Notes under the pieces: generated by a model
What the model was told of the DNA's origin: nothing
Seen by the model: only the letters and a program-made list of their open reading frames with translations
The model's database searches: none
Translations under genes and position numbers: made by a program
Assembly (NCBI GenBank): GCA_963769605.1
Contig: CAVYML010000009.1
Coordinates: 496,001 to 560,000 of the forward strand
Reading direction: 5' to 3'
DNA from: Fen-1254 sp963769605
GTDB lineage: Bacteria; Bacteroidota; Ignavibacteria; UBA10030
Length of the DNA: 64,000 bases
Part shown: piece by piece, positions 17,109 to 25,588 of the stretch
How positions within the stretch are numbered: position 1 is the first letter of the stretch
Layout: each line of letters starts with the position of its first letter

Positions 17109-17915
17109 ATGAGTAATGGTGCAGAACAGAACGTCATCCCGGAAAATGAACTTCGGTGCCAATGGATGGATGTAGGAGTCGTCGAATATAAACTGTGCGA
17201 CAAATATTTTCAATGCGATCAATGCATGTTTGATCGGGAAATTCGCTTTCATCAACATTCGCCCAAACGCCAATCTGTGCCGATTATTGCTGCTGTTTCT
17301 TCCGAATCCGGGCAACCGTTTAAGTTCGATCAAATTGTCAAACGACGATTAGACGCTCTGAGTGCATATCCGCTGCCGGATGACAGGCTCTATCATCGGA
17401 ATCATTTTTGGATGGAGCCGAAAGAAAAAGAAATTTACCGATTCGGACTGGACGCTGTTGCTGCAAATTTATGGCGGCCGATTATGAGCGTCGTTATCTC
17501 GCGCGCTCCGAGTGAGGTCAAGAGAATGGATCCGTATTGCTGGATAGTTCTTAGTGAAGGCGCAATCTCTTTGCATGCACCGGTAGATGGTATGCTGATG
17601 CGATTCAATCCGGAGATGGTTCAACAACCGTCGCTGATAACGTCCGATCCCTTTGGCAAAGGATGGCTTGTGGAAATGTCCATCAAGCATCATGCAAAAG
17701 GAATTCATGATTTTTGTAGAGCGGAGGAAATTCAAGAAGCACAACGGCGCGGTTTAGCATCAATGAAAAATAATTTTGAGGAAGCGTATACTCAGAACAG
17801 TGCGTCAGTAGGAATAACTATGAATGACGGTGGTGTTGTGATTCAAGATATCGAAAACGTGCTTGGTGCAAAAACTTATTTTGAAATTGTAAGCAGGATT
17901 TGTTTTTTGCCTTGA
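17109..17915 (+). CDS. GcvH-like protein with N-terminal cysteine motif
   Basis: 268 residues, no membrane segment. The N-terminus has the metal- or thiol-type motif YKLCDKYFQCDQCMFDREI (about residues 27-45), seen in similar GcvH-like proteins of anaerobes. The H-domain runs from about 95: DDRLYHRNHFWMEPKEKEIYRFGLDAVAAN, then VLSEGAISLHAPVDGMLMRFN. The lipoylation hairpin again lacks lysine (SEGAISL). A partner of the preceding protein is likely. The role is unknown; regulation or assembly with the adjacent sensor system is an inference from context. Confidence 0.78.
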   Translation: MSNGAEQNVIPENELRCQWMDVGVVEYKLCDKYFQCDQCMFDREIRFHQHSPKRQSVPIIAAVSSESGQPFKFDQIVKRRLDALSAYPLPDDRLYHRNHFWMEPKEKEIYRFGLDAVAANLWRPIMSVVISRAPSEVKRMDPYCWIVLSEGAISLHAPVDGMLMRFNPEMVQQPSLITSDPFGKGWLVEMSIKHHAKGIHDFCRAEEIQEAQRRGLASMKNNFEEAYTQNSASVGITMNDGGVVIQDIENVLGAKTYFEIVSRICFLP

Positions 17916-17924
17916 TAAAGCAGA

Positions 17925-18075
17925 AGACAGGAGACAGAATTCAGGAGACAGGAGATAGAATGGGCGAACAGAATATCAAATACCTTAAGAACCAAAGAAC
18001 CGATGAACTAAGGAACAGATTAACACTAAACTACGAACCAAGAACTACGAACTAAGAACTATATAACCAAATAAC
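17925..18075. repeat. Short-period intergenic repeats (two word families)
   Basis: 17925-17960 is made of GAGACAGAATTCAGGAGACA-like words. 17985-18075 is made of AACTACGAACCAAGAACTAC and AACCAAATAAC words. A TACAGCAGCTCCGCTGTA hairpin follows at 18078-18095. No gene is present between 17916 and 18545. Confidence 0.6.
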
Positions 18076-18110
18076 TATACAGCAGCTCCGCTGTACCTTA
18101 TCCTACTTAG

Positions 18111-18373
18111 TCTCGCTTCGCTCACTAATTCTGGCCTATGGCGACCCCGCCTGAGAGCGGCGGGATGCTCATTCCGGCAACAGATTTAGTTTCGCTTCGC
18201 TCACTAATTCTGGCCGATGGCGACCCCGCCTGAGAGCGGCGGGATGCTTATTCCGGCAACAGATTTAGTTTCGCTTCGCTCACTAATTCTGGCCGATGGC
18301 GACCCCGCCTGAGAGCGGCGGGATGCTCATTCCGGCAACAGATTTAGTTTCGCTTCGCTCACTAATTCTGGCC
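18111..18373. repeat. 79-bp tandem repeat, 3.3 copies
   Basis: Units start at 18111, 18190, 18269 and 18348 (partial). They are nearly identical, with only a few single-base differences. Each unit holds internal palindromes: CCCGCC...GGCGGG, CGCTTCGC, and CATTCCGGC pairing with GGCCGGAATG. There are no variable spacers, so it is not CRISPR. It ends 119 bp before the -24 element of the sigma-54 promoter. Confidence 0.95.
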
Positions 18374-18491
18374 GGAATGGCACTTTTCGGATGATATTCC
18401 TATTTTTTGCGAGATTTTCCATTTATTGAGATTTTCATCTTTTTTTCGACTCCCGATTGTTGAAAAAATCAACTGTTTTTATGTTGTCTTG

Positions 18492-18508
18492 TTGGCATAG
18501 CCGTTGCT
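18492..18508 (+). promoter_or_regulatory. Sigma-54 (-24/-12) promoter
   Basis: TTGGCATAGCCGTTGCT matches TTGGCA-N6-TTGC with exact -24/-12 spacing. It lies 38 bp upstream of the sensor kinase ATG at 18546. The operon itself encodes an NtrC-type activator, so autoregulation is likely. Confidence 0.8.
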
Positions 18509-18545
18509 AAAATCAATAAAAAGTCGGATTTTGGTATACATTAAT

Positions 18546-20168
18546 ATGAAAATTTTCCATTACTTAGGGTTTCGGCTTTTCATCGGAATTGCCGTGATTA
18601 TGTCCATTGGTACGGCAGTATTTGTCTCCATTGCTGTCGATTGGCAGACTAAAAAACTTCTCGACAATTCCACGCGGTTTGCTGCCGATATGAGCGACGT
18701 TATCGAACGTTCTATGCGTTACAGTATGCTGCTCAATCGGCGCGAAGATGTGGATCAAATCATGAAGACCGTCGGAAACGAAGAACGAATCGCCGGAATA
18801 CGCATCTATAATAAAAAAGGAGTGGTCACTTACTCGACGCAGGAATCAGAAACCGGAAAGAATGTAAATATGTCGGCGGAAGCATGCACTGCATGCCACG
18901 CCGGACCCAAACCGTTGCAGCCGGATTCCAAATTACTGACGCGCATCTTCGATTCCCCGAAAGGATATCGTACGATGGGGATCATTACCCCTATCCGCAA
19001 CGACGCAAATTGTTCATCGAACGATTGTCACGCACACGATTCTACACAAACAGTTCTGGGCATTCTCGATGTCATGATTCCCCTGAAAGATGTGGACGCC
19101 AATATTGCCGAACTTCGTCAGGCGCAAATCGTCGGTTCGGTTTTTTTGGTCATTGTACTGATCGGTTTTGTCGTCACGTTCATCTGGCGGGAAGTGACAA
19201 TTCCGGTTAAAAAGCTTGCAGTCGGGACATCGGAACTGGAACGGGGAAATTTGTCGCATCGTATCGACATCACAAACAGCGACGAGATCGGCTCGCTGGC
19301 TGCTTCCTTCAACCGTATGGCTCAGGAACTGCAGCGAACGCGCATGGAATTGACGACGTGGACGCAAACTCTGGAAAAACGTGTTTCCGAAAAAACCGAT
19401 GAACTCCGGCGCGCACAAAAGCACATGGTGCAGATAGAAAAAATGGTTTCTCTCGGAACATTGGCGGCGACAGTCGCTCATGAGTTGAATAATCCGCTGG
19501 AAGGAATTTTGACCTACGCAAAATTACTGCGAAAAAAAATCGATGCGGGCATTCCGTCCGGTGAAGCGGCTAAGGAAATGTCCGGCGAACTGGGATTGAT
19601 CGCAGACGAAACTGCACGCTGCGGCAATATTGTAAAGAATCTTCTCCTCTTCTCGCGCAAGAAGGTCGGGGAATTCAAGGATGCCGACATACGCAGCATC
19701 ATTGAACAGAGTCTGAAACTGATTGAACATCACTTACAAATTCACAACATTAAGGTCGAAGCCGCCTTCGGCAGCGAGCCGGCGATTCTGTTCTGCGATG
19801 CGCATCAATTGGAAGAAGCTTTGCTCGCACTGGAGATTAATGCCGTGGAAGCGATGGGAAGCGGCGGCACTATTGCTGTCAGAGTCCGGGAAATCGAATA
19901 TCTCAATTCGATTCAGATTACGCTCCGCGATACCGGATGCGGCATTCATGAAGAAGACCTCCCTCATATTTTTGAACCGTTCTATACAACCAAGAAGGAC
20001 GGCAAAGGAACGGGACTCGGACTTTCGGTCGTCTACGGCATCATCGACCGCCATGGCGGAACGATCACCGTGGACACACAAGTCAACACCGGAACCACGT
20101 TTACCATAACCTTGCCCAAACATAGTATGCAGCAAGAAGCACAAGAACAGGCATCAACGAAAGGATAA
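18546..20168 (+). CDS. Sensor histidine kinase with CxxCH extracytoplasmic domain
   Basis: 540 residues. TM1 about 5-28. The extracytoplasmic domain carries CTACHAG (about residues 113-119), a c-type haem attachment motif, and a second CSSNDCHAH (about 155-163). TM2 about 195-218, then a HAMP domain, a coiled coil and HisKA with the phosphoacceptor His in ATVAHELNNPLEG (about 312). The HATPase follows: EINAVEAMGSGG N-box, then DTGCGIHEEDLPHIFEPFYTT and GTGLGLSVVYG. The architecture suggests redox or ligand sensing by a periplasmic haem; haem binding is inferred. The ATG at 18546 is preferred over an in-frame TTG that lies inside the promoter. It is cotranscribed with the regulator (6-bp gap). 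Confidence 0.92.
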   Translation: MKIFHYLGFRLFIGIAVIMSIGTAVFVSIAVDWQTKKLLDNSTRFAADMSDVIERSMRYSMLLNRREDVDQIMKTVGNEERIAGIRIYNKKGVVTYSTQESETGKNVNMSAEACTACHAGPKPLQPDSKLLTRIFDSPKGYRTMGIITPIRNDANCSSNDCHAHDSTQTVLGILDVMIPLKDVDANIAELRQAQIVGSVFLVIVLIGFVVTFIWREVTIPVKKLAVGTSELERGNLSHRIDITNSDEIGSLAASFNRMAQELQRTRMELTTWTQTLEKRVSEKTDELRRAQKHMVQIEKMVSLGTLAATVAHELNNPLEGILTYAKLLRKKIDAGIPSGEAAKEMSGELGLIADETARCGNIVKNLLLFSRKKVGEFKDADIRSIIEQSLKLIEHHLQIHNIKVEAAFGSEPAILFCDAHQLEEALLALEINAVEAMGSGGTIAVRVREIEYLNSIQITLRDTGCGIHEEDLPHIFEPFYTTKKDGKGTGLGLSVVYGIIDRHGGTITVDTQVNTGTTFTITLPKHSMQQEAQEQASTKG

Positions 20169-20174
20169 ACAACT

Positions 20175-21524
20175 ATGCCATCAAAGAACCCGCAGCAAAG
20201 TATTCTTATCGTCGATGACGAATTTATCGTCCGCGATTCTTTGACTAAATGGTTCCGGCAGGACGGATATCGTGTCGAATCTGCCGAAGATGCGAATCAT
20301 GCTTTAAAAATGATGAATAACGGTCCCTGGGATATCGTATTACTCGATATCAAAATGCCGGGTATGACCGGATTGGAACTGCAAAAACACCTCCGGGAAA
20401 TCGATAAGTCGGCCGTGACCATCATGATTACGGCCTTCGCTTCAGTGGAGAGTGCGGTTCAGGCCTTGAAGGATGGGGCATTTGACTATGTAACAAAACC
20501 CATCGATCCCGACCATCTTTCACATCTTGTAACAAATGCTCTGAAACAGAAAAAATTGCATGAAGAAAATTTGCAGCTGCGCGAACATCTTTCCGGCATC
20601 AGCGCTTTTGAAATCATCGGTAGCAGTCCGCAAATATCGAGAGTAATCGAACTTTCAAAAACAGTCGCATCGACGGATACAACAGTCATGCTGCGGGGTG
20701 AAAGCGGAACGGGAAAAGAACTCGTAGCACGGACAATTCATGCTAACAGTGCACGCCGCTATTTTCCGATTATTGCCGTCAATTGCGGCGCTCTTGCAGA
20801 AAGCCTGCTGGAAAGCGAACTGTTCGGACATGAAAAAGGTGCATTCACCGGAGCGCAGTACCGACGGAAGGGAAAATTCGAGCTTGCGGACGGCGGTACG
20901 ATTTTTCTCGATGAAATCGGATCCATCAGTCAAAAGATGCAAGTCCAATTACTTCGCGTTATTGAATCCAAACAATTTTCACGCGTCGGTGGAAACGAAC
21001 TTGTGACAAGCGATTTCCGTGTCATTTGTGCCACGAACCGCGATCTTGAGGCGGCAGTCAAAGACGAATCGTTCCGGGAAGATCTCTACTACCGGATGAA
21101 TGTCTTTTCGATTACGATTCCTCCGCTTCGCGAACGGAAAAGCGATATACCGCTGCTGGCTCAGGCATTTACAAAAAAATACGCGGGCGTTATGCATAAA
21201 GCGGTGGAGGGAATCGCTCCCGCAGCGCTCAATATGCTGATCCGATACGATTGGCCCGGCAACGTTCGGGAGCTGGAAAATATCGTCGAACGCGCGATGG
21301 TACTTGCTGTTCCTCCTCTGATTCAGCCGAACGACCTTCCTTTCCAATTCGGAGCACAAGCTCTTGGATTGAAGACGGATTCACTGGCATCTTTGGAACG
21401 GGCACATATCGAAACGATTCTTCATAGAACGAATTGGAATATCTCCCGTTCGGCAGAAGTGCTGGACATTGACCGCGTGACGCTGTACAACAAGATTGCG
21501 AAGTACGGACTGAAGAGACCGTAA
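20175..21524 (+). CDS. NtrC-family sigma-54 response regulator
   Basis: 449 residues. The receiver domain has its phosphorylated Asp in VLLDIKMPGMTG (about 57) and the conserved Lys in YVTKPID. The AAA+ domain has Walker A GESGTGKE (about 178), the sigma-54 contact motif GAFTGA (about 224), Walker B GGTIFLDEIG and the WPGNVREL sensor II block. A C-terminal Fis-type helix-turn-helix (NISRSAEVLDIDRVTLYNKI) completes it. All motifs are intact, so it should activate sigma-54 promoters, plausibly 18492 and 16291. It is the partner of the preceding kinase and is followed after 3 bp by the archaemetzincin gene. Confidence 0.96.
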   Translation: MPSKNPQQSILIVDDEFIVRDSLTKWFRQDGYRVESAEDANHALKMMNNGPWDIVLLDIKMPGMTGLELQKHLREIDKSAVTIMITAFASVESAVQALKDGAFDYVTKPIDPDHLSHLVTNALKQKKLHEENLQLREHLSGISAFEIIGSSPQISRVIELSKTVASTDTTVMLRGESGTGKELVARTIHANSARRYFPIIAVNCGALAESLLESELFGHEKGAFTGAQYRRKGKFELADGGTIFLDEIGSISQKMQVQLLRVIESKQFSRVGGNELVTSDFRVICATNRDLEAAVKDESFREDLYYRMNVFSITIPPLRERKSDIPLLAQAFTKKYAGVMHKAVEGIAPAALNMLIRYDWPGNVRELENIVERAMVLAVPPLIQPNDLPFQFGAQALGLKTDSLASLERAHIETILHRTNWNISRSAEVLDIDRVTLYNKIAKYGLKRP

Positions 21525-21527
21525 GCG

Positions 21528-22049
21528 ATGTCTTCCATCCTTATTGTCCCTATCCGGCCCGTCGATCATGCGGACCTTACACAGCTTCTTTCTCCGCTGG
21601 AAGATATCTTTCATGCATCGGCTTCAATCGAAGAAATAAAATATCTTGATTCTGCGTTCGCATTCGATACGTATAGAAATCAATATAATTCGACATCGTT
21701 GCTCGCTAAAATTCTTGAAACCTATCCTGCTGCCGGCGGTAAAGTGATCGGCATGACATCGGTCGATCTTTTTGTGCCCGTGCTGACCTATGTCTTCGGG
21801 GAAGCACAGCTCGACGGTACGAGCGCCGTTGTGTCTTCGTTCCGGCTGCGTGAATTATTTTACGGATATGATCCGAATCCCGTTCTGGAACAGCAGCGCC
21901 TGTTGAAAGAAACGGTGCATGAGCTCGGGCATACATTCGGACTTATTCACTGTCACAATCCGGAATGCGTTATGCATACATCGACTTCCGTCGAAGAGAT
22001 CGATATCAAGAGCGAACATTTCTGCAGCGATTGTGCCGGGTCGATTTAG
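21528..22049 (+). CDS. amzA: Archaemetzincin zinc metalloprotease
   Basis: 173 residues. It shows the metzincin zinc motif with the archaemetzincin cysteine extension: HELGHTFGLIHC (about residues 131-142), then NPECVMHTSTSVEEID with the Met-turn, then FCSDCAG. The four cysteines that bind the second, structural zinc are all present. The N-terminal IVPIRPVDH start is typical. It is the last gene of the kinase-regulator operon, which suggests that its peptidase activity serves, or is controlled with, the signalling system. The native substrate is unknown for the family. Confidence 0.93.
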   Translation: MSSILIVPIRPVDHADLTQLLSPLEDIFHASASIEEIKYLDSAFAFDTYRNQYNSTSLLAKILETYPAAGGKVIGMTSVDLFVPVLTYVFGEAQLDGTSAVVSSFRLRELFYGYDPNPVLEQQRLLKETVHELGHTFGLIHCHNPECVMHTSTSVEEIDIKSEHFCSDCAGSI

Positions 22050-22092
22050 GCGCGGGAATTTTTCCGCCGTGTTTTGCATGAACAAATGAAGC

Positions 22093-22195
22093 TAGAGACG
22101 TGGACGAGAACTCATGAGTCGCAAATAGATGTCGCGAATCCGTCTTAGAATGAGACACGAATTCCCGCGAAACCAACTTTTCGTCCACGTCTCTA
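22093..22195. other. Structured inverted-repeat element
   Basis: A perfect 15-bp inverted repeat (22093-22107 TAGAGACGTGGACGA with 22181-22195) encloses about 73 bp that themselves contain further self-complementary pieces (CGCGAAT...ATTCCCGCG, GTCT...AGAC). It could be a structured RNA, a leader or a small palindromic element. No gene is seen between 22050 and 22522. Confidence 0.55.
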
Positions 22196-22522
22196 AGTAT
22201 AGAATAAACACTCCGTTTTAAAAGAAGTTCTTTATTGCCCAAAGCTGCCTTCCCTGCGGGGAAGCGTAAAAATGCGATGAACGGCAATCGATGATTTTCG
22301 ATATCATTCTCCCACGGCCATCAGCCGCCGCTGCAGTTGAAGGACGTCGAGCCGTTACAGCATAATCATGAATTATGATTGTCGTTAAAAACCGTGGACA
22401 GCTAACGCAGACCTCCGCTCTTGATTCTCTTCTGAAAATGAACCACATTGAAACACGTTTTTCGAGTCGCTCTTCGATTAAATCTTAACGGTTAAGAACG
22501 GTCATTTCATACGAGGTTTTCT

Positions 22523-24229
22523 ATGAGGCAGCTAAAATTATTTCCGGTTCCCTGCATCGCATCCATACAGGATATGCTCCTTCAATCGGCGGCATCCTAT
22601 GGAGAAAAAATCGCTTTGGAAGATTTAAAAGAGACACCTATCTCCAAAGTAAGCTACAACTCCCTGCTTCGGAACATTCTAAAGTTCGGGACGGCTTTGC
22701 AGGATCTTAAACTGCCGCCTCGGAGTCATATTGCCGTGATTAGTGAAAACCGGGTTCAGTGGGGTATCGCATACCTGACGGCTATGTGTTTTAACTATGT
22801 CGTGGTTCCGATCGATCGGAACCTGAGCACGAACGAGATTCTCAATATTATTCATGAATCCGACGCAAATGTGATTGTGTTTTCCGATTCATTCTCGACC
22901 ATGCTGAAAGACGAGCGGCATGCATTGAAACATCTAAAATATTTTATCAGTATGGATCTTCCGGTAAAGAAGAACGGGTTCCTTTCAATGACGGAGCTGA
23001 TTGCGAAAAGCCGCGGCTGTGAATCCGGGGCGCTGCCAAAAATAGATCCGACAGAAATGGCGGAAATAATCTTTACTTCAGGAACACTCGGAAGGGCAAA
23101 AGGAGTGATGCTGACACAGCAAAATCTTGCATCCGACTTGATGGCGATGATCAGCATGATTCATATTCCTCCTTCGGACCGGTTTCTTTCAGTTCTGCCG
23201 ATTCACCACACGTATGAATGCACTTGCGGGTTTCTTTGTCCGCTGTTATCCGGGGCATCCGTGCATTATGCCCGTTCGCTAAAAACTGTCTTAGACGATC
23301 TGCATAATGTCCGTGCGACCATGCTTCTTGCCGTTCCGCTGATGTTCGATAAGATATTCAAACGAATCTATCAGGGAATCAAAGAAAAAAAGCTGGTTGC
23401 TCTGGTTTTTCCTTCGCTCGTTAAAATCACCAACGTTGCAGTGCGATTCGGATGGAAAAGTTCTAAGAGATTGGTCTTTGCTGAAATTCATGAAAAATTC
23501 GGCGGCCAGATACGCATTTTTATCGCCGGGGGAGCGGCCCCCGATCCGGCGGTTGCAAAAGGACTGCGCGAACTCGGTTTCAATTTTTTACAGGGATACG
23601 GTTTAACGGAAACATCTCCGATTCTTGCCTTGAACCGGCTGGATGAATTTAAAGACGATGCAGCCGGACTGCCTATGCCGTGTGCCGAGATCCGGATCAA
23701 TCAGCCGAATGACGACGGGATCGGCGAAATATTCGCACGCGGCAGCAACGTGATGATGGGCATCTACAAGAACGAGAAGGCCACGAAGGAAGCATTCGAA
23801 GACGGGTGGTTCAAGACCGGAGATCTCGGATATATCGATACCGACGGGTTTCTCCACATCTGCGGAAGAAAGAAAAATGTCATCATTTCGCGGAGTGGGA
23901 AAAATGTCTATCCGGAAGAAATCGAAGATGTTCTCCTGCGAAGTCCGTATGTTCAGGAATGCCTGGTCTACGGAGAAGACGATCTGAAATTAGACGAAAT
24001 TATTGCAGTACAAATTGTCGTAGATGCGGAAGCATTTATCGAACTGTCCGAAGCGCGGCGCGTTCCTATTACGCCGGAATTGATCAATGAAGTCATCGCC
24101 GAGGAAATCAAGAAGGCCAATGCCGACCTTACCGGGTTCAAGCAGATTCGGAAATTTACGATCCGCGAACAGGAATTTGAAAAGACAACGACGCTGAAAA
24201 TTAAACGATATCTTGTGCTGTCGAAGTAA
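22523..24229 (+). CDS. Long-chain acyl-CoA synthetase (AMP-forming)
   Basis: 568 residues. It activates fatty or related carboxylic acids to acyl-CoA through an acyl-AMP. ANL-superfamily motifs: IIFTSGTLGRAKGVMLTQ (P-loop, about 180), GYGLTETSPIL (about 357), WFKTGDLGYIDTDGFLHI (about 428) and GRKKNVIISRSGKNVYPEEI (hinge). The catalytic lysine region near the C-terminus is TTTLKIKRYLV. The length is short for classic FadD but usual for this group, so the substrate range is uncertain. ACGAGG lies six bases before the ATG. It abuts or overlaps the polymerase IV gene. Confidence 0.92.
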   Translation: MRQLKLFPVPCIASIQDMLLQSAASYGEKIALEDLKETPISKVSYNSLLRNILKFGTALQDLKLPPRSHIAVISENRVQWGIAYLTAMCFNYVVVPIDRNLSTNEILNIIHESDANVIVFSDSFSTMLKDERHALKHLKYFISMDLPVKKNGFLSMTELIAKSRGCESGALPKIDPTEMAEIIFTSGTLGRAKGVMLTQQNLASDLMAMISMIHIPPSDRFLSVLPIHHTYECTCGFLCPLLSGASVHYARSLKTVLDDLHNVRATMLLAVPLMFDKIFKRIYQGIKEKKLVALVFPSLVKITNVAVRFGWKSSKRLVFAEIHEKFGGQIRIFIAGGAAPDPAVAKGLRELGFNFLQGYGLTETSPILALNRLDEFKDDAAGLPMPCAEIRINQPNDDGIGEIFARGSNVMMGIYKNEKATKEAFEDGWFKTGDLGYIDTDGFLHICGRKKNVIISRSGKNVYPEEIEDVLLRSPYVQECLVYGEDDLKLDEIIAVQIVVDAEAFIELSEARRVPITPELINEVIAEEIKKANADLTGFKQIRKFTIREQEFEKTTTLKIKRYLVLSK

Positions 24230-24242
24230 GAGAGGTTCGTCT

Positions 24243-25409
24243 CTGCCGGCGCCAAAAAAATATATTGCCCACCTCGATCTTGACTGTTTCTTCGTCTCTG
24301 TTGAGCGCATAAAAGACCCGTCGCTGAGAGAAAAACCCGTGGCGGTCGGCGGAAGCCCCCAGAGCCGCGGCGTCATCGCATCGGCTTCCTACGAAGCGCG
24401 GACATACGGCGTCCATTCCGCAATGGCGACGGCGCGAGCCCTTCGTCTTTGTCCCCGGCTCATTGTCGTCCAAGGGAGCCATGGTGAATATTCTCTCATT
24501 TCGCATCGCTTGCATGAACGTATAGCGGAACTTGCCCCCATCGTCGAGCAGGCGTCCATCGACGAGATGTATATGGATTTTACCGGCTGCGAAGGCTTGT
24601 ATAACAACGACCTGCCCGGGTTCATGAGAATAATTCAAAAGACGGTTCTGGATGAATTTCAGCTCCCTTGCACAATTGCACTTTCCTCAAACACGCTTGT
24701 TTCGAAAATTGCCGCTAATCAGGTCAAACCGAACGGGGTTTGTTTTGTTCCGCACGGAAGCGAAGCCGAATATCTTGCACCTCTCTGCATCAGCGTCATT
24801 CCGGGAATCGGTAAGAAAACGGAAGAACATCTGCGGTCAAAAGGATTTATCACGGTTGCGGATATTCAGCAGAGATCTGAAGATGATATACGAAAAATTC
24901 TCGGCAAGCACGGATTATGGATTTACCGGGCTGCGTTGGGGAAGGGTTCCGATACAATCGGCGGCGAAGAAGATGCCAAAAGTATTTCGCGTGAAGAGAC
25001 GTTCGAACACGATCTTATTTCAAGGAAGGAAATGGAGCGGGTTTTATTCGAACTTGTTGAAGATGTATGTCTGCGCCTGCGCCGAAGCTGCCTGCGCTCT
25101 TCGACCATTACCATCAAGCTTCGTTCGAGCGATTTCTCGACAATAACGCACGCAGAATCGGTAGAACCGACGAACGACGATGCTGTTGTGCGCAAGGTCG
25201 TGCAAAAACTTTTTGCGGAATCGTACACAGAACCGGTTCCTCTACGGCTGGTCGGAGTCCGGCTTTCAAATCTTGAGAATGAAGAACAAATCAGCCTGTC
25301 TCTTTTCCCCGCCGACACGAAAAAACAGGACATTCTTCATGCAGTCGATGGAATCCGGAAAAAATTCGGAAACGACGTGATTCATGTGGGAGGGAAAGAA
25401 AAGAAGTAA
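24243..25409 (+). CDS. dinB: DNA polymerase IV (Y-family)
   Basis: About 389 residues. Error-prone translesion polymerase. Palm residues are in YIAHLDLDCFFVSVE (DxD, about 8-22) and QASIDEMYMDF (SIDE, about 103). Helix-hairpin-helix (ISVIPGIGKKTEEHL) and little-finger regions follow. No ATG precedes the conserved N-terminus. The plausible starts are CTG at 24243 behind GAGAGG, or an in-frame TTG at 24213 inside the end of the synthetase gene; non-AUG initiation is therefore likely. Translation is probably coupled to the upstream gene. Confidence 0.93.
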   Translation: MPAPKKYIAHLDLDCFFVSVERIKDPSLREKPVAVGGSPQSRGVIASASYEARTYGVHSAMATARALRLCPRLIVVQGSHGEYSLISHRLHERIAELAPIVEQASIDEMYMDFTGCEGLYNNDLPGFMRIIQKTVLDEFQLPCTIALSSNTLVSKIAANQVKPNGVCFVPHGSEAEYLAPLCISVIPGIGKKTEEHLRSKGFITVADIQQRSEDDIRKILGKHGLWIYRAALGKGSDTIGGEEDAKSISREETFEHDLISRKEMERVLFELVEDVCLRLRRSCLRSSTITIKLRSSDFSTITHAESVEPTNDDAVVRKVVQKLFAESYTEPVPLRLVGVRLSNLENEEQISLSLFPADTKKQDILHAVDGIRKKFGNDVIHVGGKEKK

Positions 25410-25588
25410 CTTGGTATTTGGTGCTTCGTTCGTAGTTCTTGGTTCGTATTGCAACTGGAACTATTAAACAGATTCCTGCTACTTGCCTGCCGAGTTTGAG
25501 AGCCGGTCGCAGGAAAACGTGAAAAGACCTCCATTTATTGTTTTTTAACTTCAGCACTAAGCACCATGCACTAAGAACTTTTTTCTTC

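Noticed and set aside
18111..18373. CRISPR array
   Set aside because: The repeats are 79-bp head-to-tail units with no variable spacers and no cas genes nearby.
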